Below are positions 53,713-62,766 of a stretch of 64,000 bases of DNA, one piece after another (positions within the stretch are counted from its first letter, which is position 1; the number at the start of each line of letters is the position of its first letter). Both the position numbers and the translations under genes were made by a program. Under the pieces are notes generated by a model, which was not told the DNA's origin, did no database searches, and saw only the letters and a program-made list of their open reading frames with translations. This DNA comes from Eubacteriales bacterium. GTDB lineage: Bacteria > Bacillota > Clostridia > Lachnospirales > Lachnospiraceae. The stretch lies in contig JAUNFZ010000004.1 in assembly GCA_030524785.1 (NCBI GenBank), positions 1 through 64,000 of the forward strand, written 5' to 3'.

Positions 53713-54359
53713 TTCATTATTTCCTTCAGCATTTTTACATTTTTTTCAATGTCACCCTGAAAAACTGCGGAACCTGCCACAGCCACATTCGCCCCCGCTT
53801 TCAGGACCGCAGGCAATGTATCTTTGTTGATGCCGCCGTCCACCTGGATATCCGTCTTAAGTCCCTTTGCATCCAGTTTTTTTCGAAGTTCGCTGATCTT
53901 TTCCAGTGTTCCGGGAATAAATTTCTGTCCTCCAAATCCAGGATTTACTGTCATAATCAGCACCATATCCGTTTTATCCAGGACATAGTCCAGCGCATTT
54001 AACGGCGTGGCCGGATTTAAAGCCACCCCGGTTTTCAGCCCGGCCTCCCTGATCTGCTGAAGGGTTCTGTCCAGATGACGGCACGCCTCGGCATGCACCG
54101 TCAGCAAATCTGCTCCGCAGTCTGCAAAATCGCGGATATAGCGCTGGGGTTCCTCTACCATCAGATGCACGTCAAACACTTTCTTCGTAACCTTCCGTAT
54201 GGAAGAAATCAACGGCATCCCAAAAGAAATGCTTGGGACAAACATTCCATCCATCACGTCAATATGAATATAATCGGCTCCCGCCGCATCCGCCTGTCTG
54301 ATCTGTTCGCCAAGCACGGCAAAGTCTGCCGCCAGTATGGATGGTGCCAGTAAATTCAT
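53709..54359 (-). CDS. rpe: ribulose-phosphate 3-epimerase
   Basis: 216 residues, a TIM barrel. The metal ligands are in YIHIDVMDGMFVPSISFG and FDVHLMVEEP, followed by MTVNPGFGGQKFIP and VDGGIN. It interconverts ribulose-5-phosphate and xylulose-5-phosphate in the pentose phosphate pathway. Confidence 0.95.
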   Translation of the reverse strand: MNLLAPSILAADFAVLGEQIRQADAAGADYIHIDVMDGMFVPSISFGMPLISSIRKVTKKVFDVHLMVEEPQRYIRDFADCGADLLTVHAEACRHLDRTLQQIREAGLKTGVALNPATPLNALDYVLDKTDMVLIMTVNPGFGGQKFIPGTLEKISELRKKLDAKGLKTDIQVDGGINKDTLPAVLKAGANVAVAGSAVFQGDIEKNVKMLKEIMK

Positions 54360-54408
54360 AAGTTTTCCTCCTTATTGCGTCCGCGGCTTTGTTTGAGCAT
54401 TGGACGAT

Positions 54409-55287
54409 TCAATATTTCTTTTTTTGCTTTAACTCCTCATACATTCCGCAGTAATTTTTATACCGCTCAGAGCTGATTTTTCCGGCTTCCAGCGCTGCCT
54501 TGACGCTGCAGCCCGGCTCGTGGGTATGGCTGCACCCAAGGAAACGGCACTCTCCCTCGTAGGGCGCAAACTCAGGAAAGCAATCCTTAAGTTCCTCCTT
54601 CTCCATGTCCCAGACATCCAGGGAGCTGAACCCCGGCGTATCGCAGATAAACGTCTGATCCTCCACCCACAGAATCTCCGAGTGGCGGGTGGTATGTCTG
54701 CCCCGGTCAATCTTTTTACTGATCTCTCCTGTTTCCATCTGCGCCCTCGGGGCTAAGAGATTCACCAGGGAAGATTTTCCCACGCCGGAGGGACCCGCCA
54801 CCGCCGTCGTTTTGTCCTGCAATATTCTGCGCAGCTCCTCAATCCCCAGACCGAGGCGCGCGCTGGAAAACAGAACCTGACAGCCGCATCCCTCATAAAT
54901 CTTCTGCAGATTTCTGCACTCCTGCTCCGTTACCGTGTCGCTCTTGTTAAAGCAGATCACAGACGACACCGACTGACGTTCCATGGCCACCAGGAAACGG
55001 TCCAGAAGGTTCAGATTCGGTTTTGGCTGCGCGGCCGCAAAAATAACCAGCGCCTGATCAATATTCGCCACCAGCGGGCGAACCAGCGCATTTTTCCTGG
55101 GCAGAATTTTTTCGATGCTGCCGGTTCTTTCTTCCTCGTCCAGAACCCTAAGCTCCACATTGTCTCCCACGAGAGGCTTTTCTTTGTCCTTTCGGAAAAT
55201 GCCTCTGGCTTTACATTCATAAATGCCGGATTCCACCACCCAAACGTAGTAGAATCCGGCGATCCCTTTGATAATCTTTCCCTGCAT
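54409..55287 (-). CDS. rsgA: ribosome small-subunit GTPase RsgA
   Basis: 292 residues. An OB-fold N-terminus precedes a circularly permuted GTPase: the FNKSD motif comes first, then the P loop GPSGVGKSSLVNLL and the DTPGFSS motif. A C-terminal zinc site (CRFLGCSHTHEPGC) follows. It checks maturation of the 30S subunit. It lies 3 nt after prkC. Confidence 0.95.
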   Translation of the reverse strand: MQGKIIKGIAGFYYVWVVESGIYECKARGIFRKDKEKPLVGDNVELRVLDEEERTGSIEKILPRKNALVRPLVANIDQALVIFAAAQPKPNLNLLDRFLVAMERQSVSSVICFNKSDTVTEQECRNLQKIYEGCGCQVLFSSARLGLGIEELRRILQDKTTAVAGPSGVGKSSLVNLLAPRAQMETGEISKKIDRGRHTTRHSEILWVEDQTFICDTPGFSSLDVWDMEKEELKDCFPEFAPYEGECRFLGCSHTHEPGCSVKAALEAGKISSERYKNYCGMYEELKQKKKY

Positions 55288-55290
55288 AAA

Positions 55291-57321
55291 TCAGTCTACT
55301 CTCTCGAAAGACACATCCCAAGTTGCGATCATATCATACTGTCCCGTCGCCTGATTAAGGACGGAAAGCTGTACCTGTCCGCTGCTCATGCCCTGCTCTC
55401 CCTCGATATAAAGATCATATGGGAAGGTGACCGGACTGCCGTCCGCAAGCGTCACCATACTGCCGCCCTGCACCAGCACAAGCCGCGCCGTCTCACCGTT
55501 ATAATTAGGCGGAACATCCAGCTCTGCATTGCACATCCAAGTACCGCCCGAAGCGTCCGCCCCTGCCGTCTGCTGGCTGTCGCTGCTCTCAGGTCCGGTA
55601 CTGACGATAAGAATCGCCGTGCTTCCCGGCCGCGCCGTACCCGTCAGGCTCTGGGAGATCACCATGCCCTCAGCGTAATCGCTGCTGGCCTCATCCTGCC
55701 GGTCCACATAGAAGCCTGCGGCCATCATCATATCCACCGCCGTTGCATAGTCAAGGGATACCACATCAGGAACCGCTACCTGTTCGCTCTCCAGATCCTC
55801 TGACTCTGAAGCCTGTGTTTCCGAAGCCTGTGTCTCAGAAGCCTGCGTTTCCGAGGCCTGCGTCTCCGACTGCGTACTGGCTGCCGTCGTCTGCGTCTGC
55901 GCCGTATCCGTCTGCGTATTATCCGTGATCTGTCCGCCGGCAGAGCCTGTATCCTGAGATACAGCATTTGTTCCGTCTGCAGTCTGCTCCGTGGTCTTAT
56001 CGCTTCTTCCGCTCAGAATCGACGGAAGGCTGAACTTGATAATTCCCAGCGCATTGGCAATCAGTCCCAGAAAGATGCAGGCAATGATCACCGCTATAAC
56101 GATGCTTCCCACTGTCATAATCTTCTCCAGCTTCGGATTCAGCATGCCGTCGTCCTCATCATCTTCCTGGAAATTCCTTCCGTTTTCATACATGTCTTCC
56201 TCATAATCATACCCGCGGTTTCCGTATGCACGCCCGTACGTATAAGGATCGTAAGGCTGATTATATGCGTCCGCATTGCTTCCGGAGCCAGAATAATTTG
56301 TATTGGAATTTGGATCGTAGGACCCGCCGTTTACGTTTCCCGTATCCCGCGGCATGGCGTTCGTCTGAGGCTCTGCGCCCCGGTCGCCCACGTTGATGCG
56401 GTTCGGCACATAGCCGTCCTTGATTGCTCCCAGCTCCTCCCGGGAGATCACCACCGTCTTTCCTGTGTTGCTGGCATTTGCAATATGCACAAAATCGCCG
56501 TCGGGATTAATCAGCGACTCCTTCAGGTCGTAGATCAGCTGCGACATATCCGCATACCGCCGATCCGGGCTTTTCTGCGTACATTTATAAATAATCTGTA
56601 CCGTGCTCTTTGGAAGATCCGGCACATAAATCTCAGGGGACTTCATTTCCTCCTGAAGGTGTTTGATCGCGATAGCTACCGTCGTATCCCCATCGAAGGG
56701 CACGTGTCCCGTAAGCATTTCATACATGGTGATTCCAAGAGAATAAATATCGCTCTTGGCATCGCTGTACCCGCCCCTCGCCTGTTCAGGGGAGCTGTAG
56801 TGAACGGAGCCCATCACCGTGGTATTGATCGTATTGCTGCTGGCCGCCCTGGCAATGCCGAAATCCGTTACCTTCACCTTGCCGTCGGTAGAAATAATAA
56901 TGTTCTGCGGTTTTACATCCCTGTGGATAATGCCGCTGTTATGTGCCGCTTCCAGCCCCTGTGAAACCTGTATGGCGATACTCGTAGCTTCCCGCACTGC
57001 GAGCTTGCCTTTTTTCGTAATATACTCCTTCAGCGTAATCCCCTCTACCAGTTCCATAACGATAAAGTTTACGCCGTGATCCTCTCCCACATCATAAATA
57101 TTTACAATATTGGGATGTGCCAGTCCTGCCGCCGCCTGCGCCTCTGCTCTGAATTTTGTAATAAATGCCTTGTCTCCCCGGAACTCCGTTTTCAGAACTT
57201 TGACAGCTACAAAGCGGTTCAGCTTATGGTCCTTCGCCTTGTAAACGTCCGCCATGCCGCCGGTTCCAATTTTCCCGACGATCTCATAGCGGCCCTGTAT
57301 AAACATTCCTTCCTTTAACAT
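55291..57321 (-). CDS. prkC: PASTA-type Ser/Thr protein kinase
   Basis: 676 residues. The Hanks-type kinase domain (about 10-275) has GKIGTGGMADVYKA, catalytic HRDVKPQN, DFG in VTDFGIARA and the APE-region SPEQARGG. A membrane helix lies near 405-425, followed by a Thr/Ser/Glu/Gln-rich stalk with 15-bp repeats, one PASTA domain (about 520-585) and a C-terminal beta domain. It probably senses muropeptides outside the cell and phosphorylates division, wall and translation proteins. One PASTA unit is fewer than in the B. subtilis homologue (three). Confidence 0.93.
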   Translation of the reverse strand: MLKEGMFIQGRYEIVGKIGTGGMADVYKAKDHKLNRFVAVKVLKTEFRGDKAFITKFRAEAQAAAGLAHPNIVNIYDVGEDHGVNFIVMELVEGITLKEYITKKGKLAVREATSIAIQVSQGLEAAHNSGIIHRDVKPQNIIISTDGKVKVTDFGIARAASSNTINTTVMGSVHYSSPEQARGGYSDAKSDIYSLGITMYEMLTGHVPFDGDTTVAIAIKHLQEEMKSPEIYVPDLPKSTVQIIYKCTQKSPDRRYADMSQLIYDLKESLINPDGDFVHIANASNTGKTVVISREELGAIKDGYVPNRINVGDRGAEPQTNAMPRDTGNVNGGSYDPNSNTNYSGSGSNADAYNQPYDPYTYGRAYGNRGYDYEEDMYENGRNFQEDDEDDGMLNPKLEKIMTVGSIVIAVIIACIFLGLIANALGIIKFSLPSILSGRSDKTTEQTADGTNAVSQDTGSAGGQITDNTQTDTAQTQTTAASTQSETQASETQASETQASETQASESEDLESEQVAVPDVVSLDYATAVDMMMAAGFYVDRQDEASSDYAEGMVISQSLTGTARPGSTAILIVSTGPESSDSQQTAGADASGGTWMCNAELDVPPNYNGETARLVLVQGGSMVTLADGSPVTFPYDLYIEGEQGMSSGQVQLSVLNQATGQYDMIATWDVSFERVD
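55805..55869 (-). repeat. 15-bp tandem repeat in the PrkC stalk
   Basis: At least four 15-bp units encode SETQA repeats in the extracellular stalk just after the membrane helix. Units differ by third-position changes. Confidence 0.85.
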
Positions 57322-58058
57322 TTTTTCACCTCATTCATCTGCATATGAAACAGCAGCACCGTAATATTATCCTGACCGCCGTTTTGATTGGCAGTGGCTA
57401 CCAGGCGGTTTGCCATCGTCTCCAGATCGTGTTCTTCATTGATAATCCTTGCAATCTCTCTGTCGGTGACCATATTGCTCAGGCCGTCGGTACACATCAG
57501 CACCGTATCGCCGTCCCTCAGTTCTTCCTCAAAAAAGTCTGCGGCTATGGCCGCCCTCACTCCGACAGCTCTTGTAATCACATTCTTATCGGGATGGCGT
57601 CTTCCCTCCTCACGGGTAATCCCGCCCGCCCGGATCATTTCTTCCACCAGGGAATGGTCTCTTGTAATCTGGCGTATACGGTTTCTCAGAAGATACAAGC
57701 GGCTGTCTCCCACATTCGCCACATACATGGTACGCCCTACGACAGTAGCAGCTACTATCGTGGTTCCCATTCCCCGAAGCTCGTCCGCCGAAGCCGCTTC
57801 CTCCAGCACTTTCGCGTTCGCTTTTTCTATCGCCCTGCGAATAATTTTGATTGGCCTTTCCTCTGTCTCTTTTCGGATACTGTCCAGAAATACTTCAACC
57901 GCATAGCTGGACGCCCGGTCGCCGGCATTGTGGCCTCCCATACCGTCCGCAACGACATAGAGGTTCGGCAGATTTCCCACCGGCGTATCGGATGCAAAAA
58001 CAAAATCCTGGTTCACATTCCGAACGCGTCCAACATTCGTAATACTGTATGACTCCAT
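57315..58058 (-). CDS. prpC: PP2C-type protein phosphatase
   Basis: 247 residues. The metal-binding motifs are VADGMGGHNAGDRAS, GMGTTIVAA, ANVGDSRLYLL, MCTDGLSNMV and GGQDNITVLLF. It reverses phosphorylation by PrkC, whose start codon overlaps its stop by 7 nt. It begins 1 nt after rlmN. Confidence 0.95.
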   Translation of the reverse strand: MESYSITNVGRVRNVNQDFVFASDTPVGNLPNLYVVADGMGGHNAGDRASSYAVEVFLDSIRKETEERPIKIIRRAIEKANAKVLEEAASADELRGMGTTIVAATVVGRTMYVANVGDSRLYLLRNRIRQITRDHSLVEEMIRAGGITREEGRRHPDKNVITRAVGVRAAIAADFFEEELRDGDTVLMCTDGLSNMVTDREIARIINEEHDLETMANRLVATANQNGGQDNITVLLFHMQMNEVKKC

Positions 58059-58059
58059 G

Positions 58060-59112
58060 TTAATCCTCTCCCTTGCCCCCGGTTCTGTCCAGATAACTCT
58101 TTCTTAACTGTCCGCAGGCGCCGCCGATATCACGGCCCATTTCTCTCCTAATTGTAACATTAATTCCGTATTTTTCAAGTTTTCTTTTAAAATCTGCCGC
58201 TGCCTGCCGATTCGGCGGAACGAAGTCCCTCTCACTGATAGGATTGACGGGAATCAGGTTCACATGACAGTTCCTGTCCTCCAGAAGCTTTGCCAGCCTT
58301 TCGGCATCCTCTCCTGAATCATTTACCCCACCCACCAGACTGTATTCAAAGGTCATTCTTCTGCCGGTCTTCTGAAAATAAACCCGGCAGGCCTCCATGA
58401 CTTCCGGCAGTGCATATTTATTGGCGATAGGCATCAGCTCCCGGCGCTTTTCCTGGGTAGATGCATGCAGCGACAGCGCCAGCGTAATCTGCAGCCCCTC
58501 CTCCGCCAGGCGGTAAATCCCCGGAACAATGCCGCAGGTAGACACCGTAATATTTCTCTGACTAATATGAAGGCCATGCTCGTCGCTGAGCATACGGATA
58601 AATTTCACCACGTTTTCATAATTGTCCAGAGGTTCCCCCGTTCCCATAAGCACCAGGTTGGAAACACGTTCACCGGTGTGCTTCGAGATCTTATAGACCT
58701 GGTCCAGCATCTCTCCCGGCAGCAGGTTTCTGGTAAGCCCTCCCAGAGTAGAAGCGCAGAAGCGGCACCCCATCCGGCAGCCTGCCTGAGAAGAAATGCA
58801 TACAGAATTGCCGTGGTGGTACTTCATTAAAACGCTCTCGATGACATTGCCGTCTCCCAGGCGAAACAGATACTTGCGCGTCCCATCCGCCTTCGACTCC
58901 AAAACGTCCACTATTTCCAAATCCGAGCAGGCGTACTGCGTACACAGCGTATTCCTAAGCTTTTCCGGAAGGTTTGTCATTTCCCGGGGCGTATCTTTCA
59001 TCTTTTCATGCAGCCACTGGTAAATCTGCCTGCCCCGGAACTCTTTCTCCCCCAGGCGCTCCATTTCCTCCTGTATTTCACTGTAATCCAGGGACCTTAT
59101 GTCCTTCTCCAT
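58060..59112 (-). CDS. rlmN: 23S rRNA/tRNA adenine-C2 methyltransferase RlmN
   Basis: 350 residues, a radical SAM enzyme. The iron-sulfur Cys triad is in GCRMGCRFCAST, the mechanistic Cys near the C-terminus is in GACGQL, and MGTGEPLDNYENV binds S-adenosylmethionine. It methylates A2503 of 23S rRNA and A37 of some tRNAs. It starts 1 nt after rsmB. Confidence 0.95.
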   Translation of the reverse strand: MEKDIRSLDYSEIQEEMERLGEKEFRGRQIYQWLHEKMKDTPREMTNLPEKLRNTLCTQYACSDLEIVDVLESKADGTRKYLFRLGDGNVIESVLMKYHHGNSVCISSQAGCRMGCRFCASTLGGLTRNLLPGEMLDQVYKISKHTGERVSNLVLMGTGEPLDNYENVVKFIRMLSDEHGLHISQRNITVSTCGIVPGIYRLAEEGLQITLALSLHASTQEKRRELMPIANKYALPEVMEACRVYFQKTGRRMTFEYSLVGGVNDSGEDAERLAKLLEDRNCHVNLIPVNPISERDFVPPNRQAAADFKRKLEKYGINVTIRREMGRDIGGACGQLRKSYLDRTGGKGED

Positions 59113-59113
59113 C

Positions 59114-60469
59114 TTATTCTATCCTCTTGAATCTCGCAATAAAAAAGCCGTCTGTGCCGTGAACCCCCGGCAGAAGCTGAATGTAGCCTGCCTTTGTGGT
59201 GCGGCCGTGAAGCTCCTTGCAGAGATACGGGTCAATGCTTTCCAGGCGGAACGGATAATTTTCCAGGAACCATTTTACATTATACTGGTTCTCCTCCGCT
59301 CCAATCGTACATGTGCTGTATACCAGCGTACCTCCCACTTTCACATAACTCCAGACCGTATCGAGAATCTTTCTCTGCAGCTTTACGAGTTCCTTTTGCT
59401 TTGCATCCGTCATTTTATATTTAATATCCGGCTTTCTTCCAATTACGCCCAGGCCCGAGCAGGGCAGATCTGCCAGAAGAATGTCCGCCTTTTCCACGGA
59501 AGCGCCGTCAAATATAGTAGCGTCCTGGCGTATCGCCGTCATATTGATGCGTTTCGTCCGCTCCACGTTTTCCTTCATCAATTCCACTTTATAATCCGTC
59601 AGATCCCGCGCTTCCACGTAACCGCTCCCGCTCAGCTTGTCCGATAAATGCAGACTTTTTCCGCCCGGCGCCGCGCAGACGTCGATACAGTAATCGCCCC
59701 ATTTGGGCGCCGCCACCTCCGCCACCAGCATAGAACTGACGTCCTGCACCTGAAACAGCCCTTCCTTAAAGGCATAAACCGCCTGCAGGTAATTGTAGCC
59801 GGAAATCTCCAGGGCATAATCAAGATAGGGCACATCTTTCACTTCAATGTTCTGCTCTCTCAGCCGCGCCTTCACTTCCTCTTTTGTGGCAAGGCTTAAA
59901 TTGCAGCGGATGCACGTCCGGCTCTCCCGATTCATGCTTTTTAAAATATTCTCCACCGTCTGGAAATCAAACTGCGCCAGCCATTTATTGAGAATCCATT
60001 CCGGCATGGAATAGCGCACCGACAGATACCGGCGGGGCGTTTTCTCAGCATCCGGCCACGCCACCGCATCCAGTCCCCTGGCAGTATTCCTGAGCACGCC
60101 GTTGACAAAGCCTTTCAGGGTATAAAATCCCTTTTTCTGTGCCAGGCGCACGGCCTGATCGCACACGGCAAAGTCTTCTACCCCATCCATATATTTCATC
60201 TGATACACAGACATCCGAAGAAGACTGCGGATGAAAGGCTTCATATCCTTCACTTTCACCGTAGAAAACTGCTCCAGAATATAATCCAGCTCTATCATGT
60301 GCTCCACAGTGCCTTCCACCACACGTGTGATAAAAGCTCTGTCCCGTTTTTCCAGATATTGATATTTCCCTAGAATTTCCCGCAGCACAATGTGGCAGTA
60401 CTGTTCTTCCTCTGTGATCTCCATCAGCGCTGCGACAATAATTTCTCTTGTGTTCACCGGTCTAGTCAC
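59114..60469 (-). CDS. rsmB: 16S rRNA (cytosine967-C5)-methyltransferase
   Basis: 451 residues. An N-terminal NusB-like helical domain (ITRVVEGTVEHMIELDYIL) is followed by the SAM-dependent domain with VCAAPGGKSLHL, ADLPCSGLGVIGRKPD (catalytic Cys) and STCTIGAEENQ. The start GTG 60469 has AGGGGGCGGG before it and overlaps the peptidase gene; a TTG at 60487 is also in frame. Confidence 0.93.
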   Translation of the reverse strand: MTRPVNTREIIVAALMEITEEEQYCHIVLREILGKYQYLEKRDRAFITRVVEGTVEHMIELDYILEQFSTVKVKDMKPFIRSLLRMSVYQMKYMDGVEDFAVCDQAVRLAQKKGFYTLKGFVNGVLRNTARGLDAVAWPDAEKTPRRYLSVRYSMPEWILNKWLAQFDFQTVENILKSMNRESRTCIRCNLSLATKEEVKARLREQNIEVKDVPYLDYALEISGYNYLQAVYAFKEGLFQVQDVSSMLVAEVAAPKWGDYCIDVCAAPGGKSLHLSDKLSGSGYVEARDLTDYKVELMKENVERTKRINMTAIRQDATIFDGASVEKADILLADLPCSGLGVIGRKPDIKYKMTDAKQKELVKLQRKILDTVWSYVKVGGTLVYSTCTIGAEENQYNVKWFLENYPFRLESIDPYLCKELHGRTTKAGYIQLLPGVHGTDGFFIARFKRIE

Positions 60470-61196
60470 GATCCCGCCCCCTGGCAATTAAAATCAGTCT
60501 CAAAAGCTGCAGCATAGAGCTTGCCAGCGCAGCCACATAAGTCATAGCCGCAGCCTTCAGCACCTTTCTTGCCCCGGGCATCTCCTGTTCCCCCAGCATC
60601 CCGCTGGTGTCAAGGATCTTCAGCGCTCTGGAGGAAGCGTTAAATTCCACCGGCAGCGTGACAAGCTGAAAAAGCACCGCCAGGGAAAAGAGAATGATTC
60701 CCGCCATCAAAAGCGGCTGCAGCGAAAAAATCAAGCCGGCAAAAAAAATCGGCCAGGAAAGCTGGGAGCCAATATTTGCCGCCGGCACCAGAGTGCTGCG
60801 AAGCACCAGGGGCCCATAGCCTTTCTGATGCTGTATCGCATGGCCACATTCGTGAGCAGCCACGCAGACTGCCGCCACTGAATTGGAAGCATAAGTGCTG
60901 TCCGACAGATTCAGCGTCTTGTTTCTCGGATCATAATGGTCTGTCAGTTTTCCGCTTACCCGGCGTATCTGTACATCATAGATGCCGGCGGACTGCAGTA
61001 CTCTCTGGGCAGCCTCCGCCCCGGTCATCCCTGCCATGCAGCGGACTTTATTATATTTTGCAAAGGTGGAATTTACCCTTGCCGAGGCAATCATCGTAAG
61101 GATCAGCCCCAGAATCGCCAGAAGCATGGTTGGATCAAAATATGTCCTCCCATACCCGCCGTAACCGTAAAAATGATTCGCATAACTTAACAGCAT
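60462..61196 (-). CDS. membrane zinc metallopeptidase (YugP-like)
   Basis: 244 residues. The zinc motif HECGH lies in VAAHECGHAIQHQKGY, flanked by four hydrophobic segments (one N-terminal, three near the C-terminus), as in the YugP/neutral zinc metallopeptidase family. The role is not established. ATG 61196 is chosen for GGAAAGGGG upstream; fifteen more codons are open. It sits between fmt and rsmB, its usual place in Clostridia. Confidence 0.85.
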   Translation of the reverse strand: MLLSYANHFYGYGGYGRTYFDPTMLLAILGLILTMIASARVNSTFAKYNKVRCMAGMTGAEAAQRVLQSAGIYDVQIRRVSGKLTDHYDPRNKTLNLSDSTYASNSVAAVCVAAHECGHAIQHQKGYGPLVLRSTLVPAANIGSQLSWPIFFAGLIFSLQPLLMAGIILFSLAVLFQLVTLPVEFNASSRALKILDTSGMLGEQEMPGARKVLKAAAMTYVAALASSMLQLLRLILIARGRDRD

Positions 61197-61255
61197 AAAA
61201 TAACCCCTTTCCGATGCCGCAAGGCCCCACTGCCCGGGCACTTTTCAATTGCTTC

Positions 61256-62263
61256 TCAGCCCAACACTTCTCCCTCGTGCAGCGCAAATCCCCGAAGGAA
61301 CGCGTCCGCCGTCATTCTCTTTTTTCCTTCCAGCTGTACTTCCTCAAGCATCAATACGCCGTTTCCGGTCTGCACTCCAATCTCCTTTTTCGTCACACAG
61401 ACCACCTTGCCGCAGGCCATGGCCGAAGACTTTACGCCACCGCCGCAGGCTTCAGGTTCAGCATTTCCGCCACCGCCGCAGACCATGGATTCAGCTTTTC
61501 CGTCACCGCCGCAGGCTCTGGCCTTCCAGATTTTCAAGGTCTTGCCTTCCAGACGCGTATATGCGCTGGGCCAGGGATTCAGACCCCGGATCAGCCGCTC
61601 AATCTCCGGTGCACTTTTCTGCCAGTCGATAACTCCCATCTGCTTTGTCAGCATAGCCGCATAGGGCGTGGGGCTCTCCTTTGGCTGGGGTGTGGGAAGA
61701 AGATTTCCCTCCTCCAGGCCCTTCAGGGTTTCTATCAAAAGCTCTGCCCCCACGGCGCTTAATTTTTCAAACAGGCTTCCCCCGGTTTCATCAGGAGCCA
61801 GTTTCACTTCTCTTTTCATCAGCATATCGCCGGTGTCGAGCCCGGCATCCATCTGCATGGTCGTCACGCCAGAAACTTCCTCGCCGTCGATCACCGCCCA
61901 CTGAATAGGCGCCGCCCCGCGGTATTTCGGCAAAAGGGAAGCGTGCACATTGATGCAGCCGTATTTCGGCAGTTTCAGTATCGCCTCCGGTATGATCTGC
62001 CCAAAGGCCACCACCACAATCGCCTCCGGCCCAATTTCCCGAAGCGCTAAAAGAAACGTTTCTTCTTTTACCCTTTCCGGCTGGTATACCGGGATTCCTG
62101 CGCTCAGAGCCGTCTCCTTCACCGGGGTAAACTGCACCGATTTTCCCCGGCCCTTTGGCTTATCCGGCTGCGTAACAACCGCCGCCACCTCATGTTCTGA
62201 AGCGATCAGAGCCTTAAGCGTACCCACCGCAAAATCCGGCGTCCCCATAAACACTATCCGCAT
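61256..62263 (-). CDS. fmt: methionyl-tRNA formyltransferase with a repeat insert
   Basis: 335 residues. The formyl-transfer core has GTPDFAVGTLKALI, the catalytic INVHASLLPKYRGAAPIQWA and a conserved Asp in MDAGLDTGDML; the C-terminal OB domain follows. It formylates initiator Met-tRNA. Residues about 249-285 are an extra Cys/Gly-rich segment in the C-terminal domain (ACGGDGKAESM, VCGGGGNAEPE, ACGGGVKSSAM, ACG), made by a 33-bp tandem repeat; this explains why it is about 20-25 residues longer than usual. It begins 2 nt after def. Confidence 0.95.
   Translation of the reverse strand: MRIVFMGTPDFAVGTLKALIASEHEVAAVVTQPDKPKGRGKSVQFTPVKETALSAGIPVYQPERVKEETFLLALREIGPEAIVVVAFGQIIPEAILKLPKYGCINVHASLLPKYRGAAPIQWAVIDGEEVSGVTTMQMDAGLDTGDMLMKREVKLAPDETGGSLFEKLSAVGAELLIETLKGLEEGNLLPTPQPKESPTPYAAMLTKQMGVIDWQKSAPEIERLIRGLNPWPSAYTRLEGKTLKIWKARACGGDGKAESMVCGGGGNAEPEACGGGVKSSAMACGKVVCVTKKEIGVQTGNGVLMLEEVQLEGKKRMTADAFLRGFALHEGEVLG
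61409..61514 (-). repeat. 33-bp tandem repeat inside fmt
   Basis: The word GCCGCAG (plus strand) recurs at 61409, 61442, 61475 and 61508, exactly every 33 bp. Each unit encodes an 11-residue Cys-Gly-Gly repeat and keeps the reading frame. Confidence 0.9.
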
Positions 62264-62265
62264 CT

Positions 62266-62745
62266 CTATTCTTCCTCCTCCGGCAGTTCGGAATTGTCAT
62301 AAATCCTTCCTTCCACCAGCTTCGTATACATAACGCCCTCCAAATGATCACATTCATGGCAGATTGCCCTTGCCAGAAGCTCTGTTCCTTCCAGGACGTA
62401 CTCTTTCATCGTTTCATCCATAGCGCGGACACGCACATAATTCGGACGCGTCACAATACCGCTCTTTCCGGGAAGGCTCAGGCACCCCTCGTATCCCCGC
62501 TGCTCGCCGTCCGTCTCCTCAATCACAGGATTAATCAGCACATGGGGATCTTCCCCCGTATCAATTACAACGATCCTTTTCAGTATGCCTACCTGGGGAG
62601 CCGCCAGCCCCACGCCGTTTTCTTCATACATTGTATCAAACATATCTCCGATCAGCGCCCGGATGCGGGGCGTCATCTCTTTTACTTCCCTGCATTTCTT
62701 TTCCAGCACAGGATCCCCCTGTATCCTCACATTACGGATAGCCAT
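62266..62745 (-). CDS. def: peptide deformylase
   Basis: 159 residues with all three motifs: GVGLAAPQVG, EGCLSLPG (metal-binding Cys) and HECDHLEG (two His ligands and the catalytic Glu). It removes the formyl group that Fmt adds to initiator methionine. It lies 21 nt after priA. Confidence 0.96.
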   Translation of the reverse strand: MAIRNVRIQGDPVLEKKCREVKEMTPRIRALIGDMFDTMYEENGVGLAAPQVGILKRIVVIDTGEDPHVLINPVIEETDGEQRGYEGCLSLPGKSGIVTRPNYVRVRAMDETMKEYVLEGTELLARAICHECDHLEGVMYTKLVEGRIYDNSELPEEEE

Positions 62746-62766
62746 ACTATTTCCTCCTTCTTCTTT

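Noticed and set aside
61409..61514. 33-bp spaced repeats as a CRISPR array
   Set aside because: The repeats are contiguous, in frame within fmt, and have no unique spacers.
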